Of a DNA stretch of 6,095 nucleotides, positions 1 to 5,364 are shown one piece after another (within the stretch, counting starts at the first letter, position 1; each line of letters opens with the position of its first letter). Source of the DNA: an uncultured Chitinophagaceae bacterium (GTDB lineage Bacteria > Bacteroidota > Bacteroidia > Chitinophagales > Chitinophagaceae); assembly GCA_946479005.1 (NCBI GenBank), contig CAMLEM010000113.1, forward strand, positions 1 through 6,095. Direction: 5' to 3'. The notes below the pieces were generated by a model. That model saw nothing but the letters and a program-made list of their open reading frames with translations. It did no database searches and was not told the origin of the DNA. A program made the translations under genes and the position numbers.

Positions 1-964
1 TATCCCCGGCGCCGTCAACATCCCCCTGTTCACCGATGAAGAAAGAAAGATCGTAGGTACAGCCTATAAACAGGAATCCCGGGAAAAAGCGATCAAGATC
101 GGTTTAGATCTTTTTGGACCGAAGATGAAGCCCGTTGTTGAAGCGGTAGAAGAGATCAAATCCAAAAACCCAAATCCGGGATCCGGGATCTTCGTCTATT
201 GCTGGCGCGGGGGTATGCGCTCGTCCGCCATTGCCTGGCTTCTTGACCTGTATGGATTTAAAGTTCATACCCTCGTTGGCGGCTATAAAGCTTATCGTCG
301 CGCGGTTCTCGATTCATTTACTCATCCCTATAATTTCCGGATACTGGGTGGTTACACGGGTTCGGGTAAAACCGAGTTGCTGCAGGAATTAAGATCTTCA
401 AAAGAGACCATCATCGACCTCGAGGATCTTGCGAAACATAAAGGCTCGGCTTTCGGGAATATCGGGATGCCTGAGCAGCCCGGGCAGGAAATGTTCGAAA
501 ACCTGTTATTTGAAGAGCTGCGTTCAAAAAAAGACGCACCTCATATCTGGCTCGAAGATGAGAGCCAGCGGATCGGGCAGGTGAACCTGCCAAATGCGTT
601 CTGGGCAAGAATGAGAGAGTCAAAACTTTTCTTTCTTGAAATTCCGTTTGAAAAAAGACTTCAGCACATCGTCAGCGAATATGGTGATCTTGATAAAACC
701 CGTTTGAAAGATGCCATCGGTCGCATACGGGAAAAACTGGGCGGGCAGCACGCGAAAGCAGCCATTGAGCACCTGGATAGTGGAAATACGATAGAAAGTT
801 TCCGAATTCTTCTCGAATACTACGATAAGTTTTACCGTAAGGCCTTACACAATCGAAAGGATCTAAATTCGTTATTACTTTCGTTCGAGTGTAAATCCAT
901 TTCCCCTGAAAATGCCAAGCCCCTTATCCAGTATCGCCCTGCACAGGAATTTCTGCAAGCTTAA
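1..964 (+). CDS. selU (mnmH): tRNA 2-selenouridine synthase, 5'-truncated by the window edge
   Basis: SelU/MnmH replaces the 2-thio group of U34 in the anticodon of tRNA-Lys, -Glu and -Gln with selenium, using selenophosphate; a geranylated intermediate is known for the family. The reading frame is open from base 2 and gives 320 visible residues, so the ATG at 125 is internal. Visible residues 1 to about 100 are the rhodanese domain, beginning with the family sequence IPGAVNIPLF and carrying the catalytic cysteine at residue 67 in VYCWRGGMRSS. A P-loop NTPase region follows, with Walker A GGYTGSGKT at residues 116-124, then the family signatures DLEDLAKHKGSAFG and LEDESQRIG. By comparison with the remembered E. 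coli protein (364 residues, active Cys97), roughly 30 N-terminal residues are missing. The 3' end overlaps the next gene by 53 nt. The selenophosphate synthase gene lies about 1.6 kb downstream on the same strand, which supports the assignment. Confidence 0.95.
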   Translation, partial: IPGAVNIPLFTDEERKIVGTAYKQESREKAIKIGLDLFGPKMKPVVEAVEEIKSKNPNPGSGIFVYCWRGGMRSSAIAWLLDLYGFKVHTLVGGYKAYRRAVLDSFTHPYNFRILGGYTGSGKTELLQELRSSKETIIDLEDLAKHKGSAFGNIGMPEQPGQEMFENLLFEELRSKKDAPHIWLEDESQRIGQVNLPNAFWARMRESKLFFLEIPFEKRLQHIVSEYGDLDKTRLKDAIGRIREKLGGQHAKAAIEHLDSGNTIESFRILLEYYDKFYRKALHNRKDLNSLLLSFECKSISPENAKPLIQYRPAQEFLQA

Positions 965-2549
965 ATGCTGCCTGCTGCTCCTCCTTTCTCCTTTTTTCAT
1001 CAATGCACAAACCCTTACCGGCCTCTGGGTTGGAGCCCTCTCCAACGACAGCACTACGGTGCGCAAGGATAAGTCATTCGAGATCGTTCTTACAGAATAC
1101 AAGGGAAAGGTGTATGGGTATTCCCGCAGTGAATTTATTGTTGATGACGCTCTTTATTATATTGTAAAACGTGTGAAGGGAACCATCTCAGGCGACATCT
1201 GCGAGGTGACAGATGATGAACTGATCGCCTGTAATTTTCCAAAACGACCGGAAAAAGGCGTGAAGGTGACGAGCATCTTTCGCAGGAATGGATCAGACGG
1301 TGAATGGTATCTCGATGGAACCTGGAAGACGAACCAGACCAAAAATTATTATTCCATATCAGGCAAGGTTTCCCTGGCCGAGGAGAAGGATCTTACGGCC
1401 TCCAGGATATTCCCGCACCTGGAAGAATTGAAGATAGCAGATGATATTGCGTTTTATAAGGAAAGAAAAGAAGGCCCACCGATCGTAAAACTGGTGAAGC
1501 CGGAAAGGGATGATATGGTATCGTATGTGAACCCGGCATTATCACAAACTGCCCCGGCGATACCGGCCAGTCCCACTGTGGAGCTAAGTTTCACGCAAAA
1601 CACGCAACAGAGCAGCGAACGCAACGTGGAATCCCAAACTTCGAAGACGTCTAAAGTATCCGTGCCAGAGGACTCACATACTGCCTTGTCGCCCCTTGGC
1701 ATCGCAACGAGAAATGATAATTCCGACGAAAAGAACGAAACCAGCGTCACAGAGCCAGAGAAAAAGATTGATCCCACATATACCAGGACCAACACTAACC
1801 CCAATGGCATAACGCCAATGAGCAAAGAAAACAATGACCGGTCAGTCGCCTCCTCCGTTGCGTCGCCTGGTAGCGTCGTTGCGAGAAATGAAACCATTGT
1901 AACGAACAACGAAAACACTTTTTCAAAAAATAACCGCCCCGAAGAAATGATCCTGAGAAATGAAGTACCGTTGGGTGAAACTTTCACGGTTGATATGATC
2001 GTGTACCTCAAAATACTCCGTCAACAACAACAAACGACGGCATCCACGCCCGTACCTCAGCCACAAAAAAACATCCAACCCACCGAAAAGAAAGACATAA
2101 CCACTGTTAAAATAGAACCTAAAAAAGAACTTCCCATACAAGTGGCGCCTATTCCCAAAGTGACTTCCTCCGTTGCCGAACGCGAAGGCGCTGCAATGGC
2201 TGTGAACGAACGCCGCACCGAAGTATCACAGGTAGTCAGCTTCAGATCCGACAGCCTCCAAATAGCGCTTTATGATAATGGACAGATCGATGGTGATACC
2301 GTAAGCGTGTTGATGAACGGGGAAGTAATTATGTCAAAACAGGGATTGAAGGCAACAGCGATCAAGCATACAATCTACCTCTCGCCCGGCGTGGAAGAAT
2401 TCAATATCGTGCTCTATGCCGAAAACCTGGGGACCCTTCCTCCCAACACCGGGCTTGTAGTGGTCAGGGATGGCAGTGATGTTTACAATCTCAGGTTCAG
2501 CTCCGATTACCAGAAAAACACGGGGATCGTTTTCCGAAGGAAAAAGTGA
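912..2549 (+). CDS. Secreted protein of unknown function, with N-terminal domain, disordered linker and C-terminal beta-rich domain
   Basis: I do not recognise a named function for this 545-residue protein. Residues 1-32 read as a Sec signal peptide: a basic, cysteine-containing stretch, a hydrophobic core LLLLLSPFF, and probable cleavage after INA (residue 32). The cysteines lie before the core, so this is not a lipobox. Residues about 34-155 look folded and beta-rich (GLWVGAL near the start, LDGTWKT near 135-140). Residues about 200-440 are low-complexity, rich in Ser, Thr, Asn, Pro, Glu and Lys, and probably a flexible linker. Residues about 443-545 form a compact C-terminal domain with [38 protein letters not shown] and SSDYQKN. 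I associate this module with exported Chitinophagaceae proteins, from memory only. ATG 912 is the only ATG ahead of the signal peptide, which forces a 53-nt overlap with selU and suggests translational coupling. The likely location is periplasm or cell surface. A selenium-related role is possible only by association. Confidence 0.75.
   Translation: MPSPLSSIALHRNFCKLKCCLLLLLSPFFINAQTLTGLWVGALSNDSTTVRKDKSFEIVLTEYKGKVYGYSRSEFIVDDALYYIVKRVKGTISGDICEVTDDELIACNFPKRPEKGVKVTSIFRRNGSDGEWYLDGTWKTNQTKNYYSISGKVSLAEEKDLTASRIFPHLEELKIADDIAFYKERKEGPPIVKLVKPERDDMVSYVNPALSQTAPAIPASPTVELSFTQNTQQSSERNVESQTSKTSKVSVPEDSHTALSPLGIATRNDNSDEKNETSVTEPEKKIDPTYTRTNTNPNGITPMSKENNDRSVASSVASPGSVVARNETIVTNNENTFSKNNRPEEMILRNEVPLGETFTVDMIVYLKILRQQQQTTASTPVPQPQKNIQPTEKKDITTVKIEPKKELPIQVAPIPKVTSSVAEREGAAMAVNERRTEVSQVVSFRSDSLQIALYDNGQIDGDTVSVLMNGEVIMSKQGLKATAIKHTIYLSPGVEEFNIVLYAENLGTLPPNTGLVVVRDGSDVYNLRFSSDYQKNTGIVFRRKK
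2530..2544 (+). other. Small perfect inverted repeat at the end of the secreted-protein gene
   Basis: TTTTCC and GGAAAA form a perfect 6-bp stem around a GAA loop, three bases before the stop codon at 2547-2549 and 30 nt before the selD start. It is A/T-rich, short and lies in coding sequence (FRRK), so it may be chance. It has no following T-run and is not a convincing terminator. Confidence 0.25.
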
Positions 2550-2574
2550 CGGAAACAATGCTGAACTTTGGGGA

Positions 2575-3600
2575 ATGAACTCCACCAGACTCACTCAATA
2601 CTCACACGGTGCGGGCTGCGGGTGCAAAATCTCGCCCAAAGTGCTTGAAGAAATCTTAAAACAGTCAGCACCTTCACCGGACATCCATCAGCTCCTCGTC
2701 GGAAATGAATCCCGCGATGATGCGGCAGCCTATGACCTGGGCAATGGGACCGCGATGATCTCCACCACTGATTTCTTTATGCCCATCGTGGACGATGCTT
2801 TTGATTTCGGCAGGATCGCCGCAGCCAATGCCATCAGTGATGTGTACGCAATGGGAGGAAAACCCTTAATGGCCATCGCCATACTGGGCTGGCCGGTTGA
2901 TAAACTGCCCCCGGAACTGGCCCAACAGGTGATCGAAGGAGGCAGAACGATCTGCAGGGAAGCCGGGATCCCCCTTGCGGGCGGGCACAGCATCGATACC
3001 CAGGAACCGATGTTCGGCCTCGCCGTGAGCGGCATCGCACCCATCCAAAATCTCAAAAAAAACAATACTGCCCGGGAAGGCGACCACCTGTACCTAACCA
3101 AACCACTCGGAGTAGGCATATTATCAACCGCGCAAAAAAGAGGGGTTTTGAAGGAAGAGCATCTTCCTGTAATGATCACGCATATGACCACACTGAACAA
3201 ACAGGGAGAAGAACTGGGAAAGATCGAAGGGGTGACCGCAATGACAGATATTACAGGCTTTGGGTTCCTCGGGCATTTGATCGAGATGAGCGAAGGCAGC
3301 GGACTAAGTGCAGAGGTCCATTATGATGATCTGCCACTGGTAGAGGGTGTTCGGGAGTATATCTCCCAACGGATCTTCCCCGATGCAACTACGAGGAACT
3401 GGAGCAGTTATGGAGAAAAGGTAAGATTCGAAACAAAAAACGTGATGGAGGCTTTTACGCTTCTACCCGACCCGCAAACCAATGGAGGACTTCTTATCGC
3501 AGTTCGGGAGGAAGCCAGGGCACAGGTGGAAGCGCTCCTGCGCCTGAAGCCGGTGGGCAGGCTGGTTGCCAAGGGAGAAAAGGTTGTCGTGGTTAAGTAA
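2575..3600 (+). CDS. selD: Selenide, water dikinase (selenophosphate synthase), cysteine form
   Basis: SelD makes selenophosphate from selenide and ATP, releasing AMP and phosphate, in the cytoplasm. The product supplies SelU encoded upstream. I chose ATG 2575, giving 341 residues against 347 in E. coli, because the family N-terminus [20 protein letters not shown] begins four residues later. The frame is open back to 2470, but that extension would lie inside the preceding gene and lacks family character. The catalytic cysteine is Cys15 (TGC, not a selenocysteine TGA) and the essential lysine is Lys18. Metal/ATP-binding aspartates are visible at 49 (SRDDAA), 66 (STTDFF), 89 ([12 protein letters not shown]) and 225 ([11 protein letters not shown]), each two positions before the E. 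coli counterpart. The AIRS N-terminal domain covers about 45-155 and the AIRS C-terminal domain about 165-335. The gene starts 25 nt after the upstream stop, consistent with one operon. No selA, selB or tRNA-Sec is visible here. Confidence 0.97.
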   Translation: MNSTRLTQYSHGAGCGCKISPKVLEEILKQSAPSPDIHQLLVGNESRDDAAAYDLGNGTAMISTTDFFMPIVDDAFDFGRIAAANAISDVYAMGGKPLMAIAILGWPVDKLPPELAQQVIEGGRTICREAGIPLAGGHSIDTQEPMFGLAVSGIAPIQNLKKNNTAREGDHLYLTKPLGVGILSTAQKRGVLKEEHLPVMITHMTTLNKQGEELGKIEGVTAMTDITGFGFLGHLIEMSEGSGLSAEVHYDDLPLVEGVREYISQRIFPDATTRNWSSYGEKVRFETKNVMEAFTLLPDPQTNGGLLIAVREEARAQVEALLRLKPVGRLVAKGEKVVVVK

Positions 3601-3604
3601 TACC

Positions 3605-3616
3605 TCCCGGCCGGGA
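3605..3616. repeat. 12-bp GC-rich perfect palindrome in the selD-to-next-gene spacer
   Basis: TCCCGGCCGGGA reads identically on both strands and begins five bases after the selD stop codon. As RNA it would form only a 4-bp stem with a 4-nt loop and has no T-run directly after it, so it is a weak terminator candidate. It could be a binding site or chance. The rest of the 47-nt spacer shows nothing else I can support. Confidence 0.35.
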
Positions 3617-3647
3617 TTGGCAGCACCCCTTTCCTTAACTTTATGTT

Positions 3648-4088
3648 ATGTCCGAAAAAACCAAACTTCTCCTCAATACCAAAGAACTAACCGAGGATTT
3701 TTTTGCGGACACCCGTCTCCTGGGCATAATGGCCCCGGTTCCGGATTATACCTTCTGCTGGCAGCTGAACCAGGCAATGGGTATGGACTTCAGGATGTGC
3801 AACGAGATCAAACTCATCCGAAAAAAAAGAGACTATTTTTTTCCTTTATTCGAATACTGCGAACCGACCGGCTCCCTGGCGCATTATATTTACAACAACC
3901 AATTCGATGGGGAGTATCTCCTCCCTGAATTCAAACATCTCGATTTTTTATGGCTGATGAAAGGTGACGAGGTGAATGATGATTCTCTTAAGGAAAAAAT
4001 GAACCTGATCCGTGCCATTGAAAAAGTACAGGTGGTTGTGGAACTGACAGAAGAGAAGATCAGGAACAAAGAGCATTTGATCTTTTAG
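3648..4088 (+). CDS. IPExxxVDY-family-like small protein
   Basis: This 146-residue cytoplasmic-looking protein has no signal peptide or membrane segment and no known biochemical function. It resembles the Bacteroidota family named for an IPExxxVDY motif. Here residues 92-100 read LPEFKHLDF: Pro, Glu and Asp are kept, while Ile, Val and Tyr are replaced conservatively by Leu, Leu and Phe. Other features I recall from the family are the early LGI segment (residues 25-27), the aromatic DYTFCWQLNQAM segment (33-44) that precedes polar strands, and the IYNNQ segment before the motif. The C-terminal third (about 112-143) is charged and probably helical. The start at 3648 has no Shine-Dalgarno sequence; another ATG at 3643 is out of frame. 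The gene follows selD by 47 nt, so it could be read from the same transcript. An A8 run at codons 58-61 and a T7 run soon after are slippage-prone tracts. The alternative is an unassigned hypothetical protein. Confidence 0.75.
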   Translation: MSEKTKLLLNTKELTEDFFADTRLLGIMAPVPDYTFCWQLNQAMGMDFRMCNEIKLIRKKRDYFFPLFEYCEPTGSLAHYIYNNQFDGEYLLPEFKHLDFLWLMKGDEVNDDSLKEKMNLIRAIEKVQVVVELTEEKIRNKEHLIF

Positions 4089-4117
4089 CTGAAGATTAGA
4101 GGTCCTGCTCTTTCCTG
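4061..4117 (+). other. Imperfect stem-loop spanning the stop codon of the IPExxxVDY-like gene
   Basis: AAAGAGCA (4068-4075) is the exact reverse complement of TGCTCTTT (4106-4113). Outside it, CAGG (4061-4064) pairs with CCTG (4114-4117) across a 3-nt bulge (AAC). Inside it, 4076-4085 pairs with 4091-4100 through seven Watson-Crick and three G-U pairs, closing a 5-nt loop at the stop codon; GGTCC (4101-4105) is left unpaired. The flank after it (TAAAACCC) is not a T-run, so it is not a classical intrinsic terminator. It may protect or mark an mRNA 3' end. Confidence 0.4.
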
Positions 4118-4125
4118 TAAAACCC

Positions 4126-4159
4126 TAAACTTTAAACCTTCACCGATAAAATTTAAACC
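4126..4159. repeat. Two 13-bp direct repeats, TAAAMTTTAAACC, before the pterin dehydratase gene
   Basis: TAAACTTTAAACC (4126-4138) and TAAAATTTAAACC (4147-4159) agree at 12 of 13 positions and start 21 bp apart, about two helical turns. Each contains the palindrome TTTAAA. The second copy ends 8 nt before the start codon at 4168. The placement suits an operator or a duplicated promoter element. The copies resemble but do not match the Bacteroidota -7 element TAnnTTTG: the TA-to-TTT spacing is one base too long and the last base differs. The 4089-4167 spacer holds no other gene. Confidence 0.4.
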
Positions 4160-4167
4160 AACAAAAA

Positions 4168-4401
4168 ATGTGGGTTGAAGAAAACAACAAACTGTACCGT
4201 AAATTCCAGTTCCCTGATTTCAGCGAGGCCTTTGCCTTTATGACAAAAGTGGCGCTCGCAGCCGAAAAGATGGACCATCATCCTGAATGGAAAAATGTCT
4301 GGAATACCGTGGAGATATGGCTAACATCGCACGATGCGGGAAATAAGGTCACGGAGCGCGATCGAAAATTATCAAAAAGGATCGATGAGCTCGTGTCCTG
4401 A
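4168..4401 (+). CDS. 4a-hydroxytetrahydrobiopterin dehydratase (pterin-4a-carbinolamine dehydratase), short form
   Basis: The enzyme dehydrates 4a-hydroxytetrahydrobiopterin to quinonoid dihydropterin and so recycles the cofactor of aromatic amino-acid hydroxylases such as phenylalanine hydroxylase. The 77 residues carry the family core: KFQFPDFSEAFAFMTKVA (residues 12-29), the catalytic pair His37-His38 in MDHHPEW, then VEIWLTSHDAG with the third active-site histidine at 55 and Asp56, and a closing VTERDRKL helix. The usual THD is SHD here. Many bacterial members are about 95-115 residues; this one lacks the extra N-terminal helix, but all catalytic residues are present and short forms occur in Bacteroidota as I recall. 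The start follows an A-rich ACAAAAAATG context with no Shine-Dalgarno. It is probably first in a unit with the hydrolase gene 26 nt downstream. No aromatic hydroxylase gene is in view, so the pterin substrate source is unseen. Confidence 0.93.
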   Translation: MWVEENNKLYRKFQFPDFSEAFAFMTKVALAAEKMDHHPEWKNVWNTVEIWLTSHDAGNKVTERDRKLSKRIDELVS

Positions 4402-4427
4402 GCCGGAGATCAGCCTAACCCCTTTTA

Positions 4428-5345
4428 ATGCCACTTGCCAATACAATACTGATGGTAAGGCCTGCCGCCTTCAATTACAACCCTGAGACTGCGGCAAATA
4501 ATTTCTTTCAATCCGACCCCGGTGAAGACAACCAGCTTTTGCAAAGGCAGGCCCTTTCAGAATTCGATGATATGGTTTCCACTCTCCGTGAAAAAGGGAT
4601 TGAGGTGATCGTGATCGAGGATACGCCTGTGCCCCCGAAGCCGGATGCGATCTTCCCCAACAACTGGATAAGCACAAGACCGGGAGGAACAATCTCGGTT
4701 TTTCCAATGTTTGCGCCCAGCCGCCGGGCGGAGAAAAGGGATGAGATCCTGGTTTACCTGAAAGAACATTTTACAGTGAAAGAAGTGCAGGACTGGAGTG
4801 AATTTGAAGCCGAAGGCAGGTTCCTTGAAGGCACGGGCAGTATGGTGGTTGACCACGACAATAAAATGATCTATGCCGCGATCTCGGAAAGAACAAGTTT
4901 GCCGGTTTTGGAAAAATATGCTTCTGCCAATGGTTACCAGGCCATCGCGTTTCTCGCCACCGACCGGAATGGACGGCCGGTTTATCATACCAATGTGGTG
5001 ATGTGCCTGGGGGACACATTCGCTGTGTTATGCGAAGAGGCCATTGATGAAGAATGGGAGCTGATAGCCGTGAGGCAGCTGCTTGAATCGACCGGTCATA
5101 CCATCATCCCCATCACCCGGGACCAAATGCATTGCTTCGGAGGAAATATGCTCCTTTTGAAAAACCACCTGGGAGAAAAATATATCGTGATGAGCAAAAC
5201 AGCCCGGGATTCACTGGGAAAAGAACAATTACAAATGCTTGAGGCTTTTGGCTCCATTGTATCCATACCGGTCCCCACCATCGAAAAGGTGGAGGGAGGA
5301 AGCGTCAGGTGTATGATCGCTGAGATCTTCCTGGAGCCTCTTTAA
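4428..5345 (+). CDS. ctlX: CtlX-like citrulline/arginine hydrolase of the guanidino-group-modifying (amidinotransferase) superfamily
   Basis: This 305-residue protein belongs to the arginine deiminase/amidinotransferase fold and looks like the subgroup annotated as arginine-deiminase-related or CtlX (citrulline ureidase in Francisella). The five-bladed core is represented by ILMVRPAAF near the start, PDAIFPNNW (residues 72-80, substrate-binding Asp73), FLEGTGS (132-138, catalytic Glu134), YHTNVVMCLG (186-195, catalytic His187), MHCFGGN (234-240) and GGSVRCMIAE (290-299, nucleophile Cys295). All expected catalytic residues are present and the length is normal, so it should be active. The exact substrate (citrulline, arginine or another guanidino/ureido compound) cannot be read from sequence. 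The start is the first ATG after the dehydratase stop, 26 nt away; no Shine-Dalgarno is visible. Its stop codon overlaps that of the convergent peptidase gene. The symbol is by similarity only. Confidence 0.87.
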   Translation: MPLANTILMVRPAAFNYNPETAANNFFQSDPGEDNQLLQRQALSEFDDMVSTLREKGIEVIVIEDTPVPPKPDAIFPNNWISTRPGGTISVFPMFAPSRRAEKRDEILVYLKEHFTVKEVQDWSEFEAEGRFLEGTGSMVVDHDNKMIYAAISERTSLPVLEKYASANGYQAIAFLATDRNGRPVYHTNVVMCLGDTFAVLCEEAIDEEWELIAVRQLLESTGHTIIPITRDQMHCFGGNMLLLKNHLGEKYIVMSKTARDSLGKEQLQMLEAFGSIVSIPVPTIEKVEGGSVRCMIAEIFLEPL

Positions 5346-5364
5346 AATTCTACCGGGGCTTCCA
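5332..5364 (+). terminator. Candidate terminator stem-loop at the convergent junction
   Basis: TGGAGCCTC (5332-5340) pairs with GGGGCTTCCA (5355-5364) to give nine base pairs (one G-U) with a single bulged T at 5360. The 14-nt loop holds both stop codons. On the + strand it is followed by a moderately T-rich stretch (TTATCGTTTCTCCTCTTTT), which favours termination of the upstream + strand unit. On the - strand the G-U pair becomes an A-C mismatch and no T-run follows, so it should work less well there. The T-run is interrupted, so this remains a candidate. Confidence 0.45.

Noticed and set aside
174..190. Tandem 7-bp repeat ATCCGGG within selU
   Set aside because: Only two copies, in coding sequence for a loop, and a 7-bp unit would break the frame if it varied; most likely chance.
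1454..2011. 185-codon open frame on the - strand inside the secreted-protein gene
   Set aside because: It lies antisense to the low-complexity linker, where biased codons suppress stops on the other strand. Its translation has a hydrophobic, Ser/Val/Leu-rich composition with no recognisable motif.
2470..2574. Upstream extension of selD to ATG 2470
   Set aside because: The 35 extra residues lie inside the preceding gene's coding end, are not SelD-like, and ATG 2575 gives the expected family N-terminus and length.
2730..3200. 156-codon open frame on the - strand inside selD
   Set aside because: It is a shadow of a strongly conserved gene; no start context or family resemblance.
3617..3643. 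Possible promoter: TTG at 3617 and TAACTTTA at 3636 before the IPExxxVDY-like gene
   Set aside because: The -7 match to TAnnTTTG lacks the final G, the 16-bp spacing is short, and the element would sit only 4 bp before the start codon, so support is too weak.
3566..3928. 120-codon + strand frame bridging the end of selD and the IPExxxVDY-like gene
   Set aside because: It overlaps two well-supported genes in another frame and its translation is not protein-like. Its 3' part is only of interest as the -1 frame after the A8 run.
4557..4988. 143-codon open frame on the - strand inside the CtlX-like gene
   Set aside because: Antisense shadow of a gene with all catalytic motifs intact.
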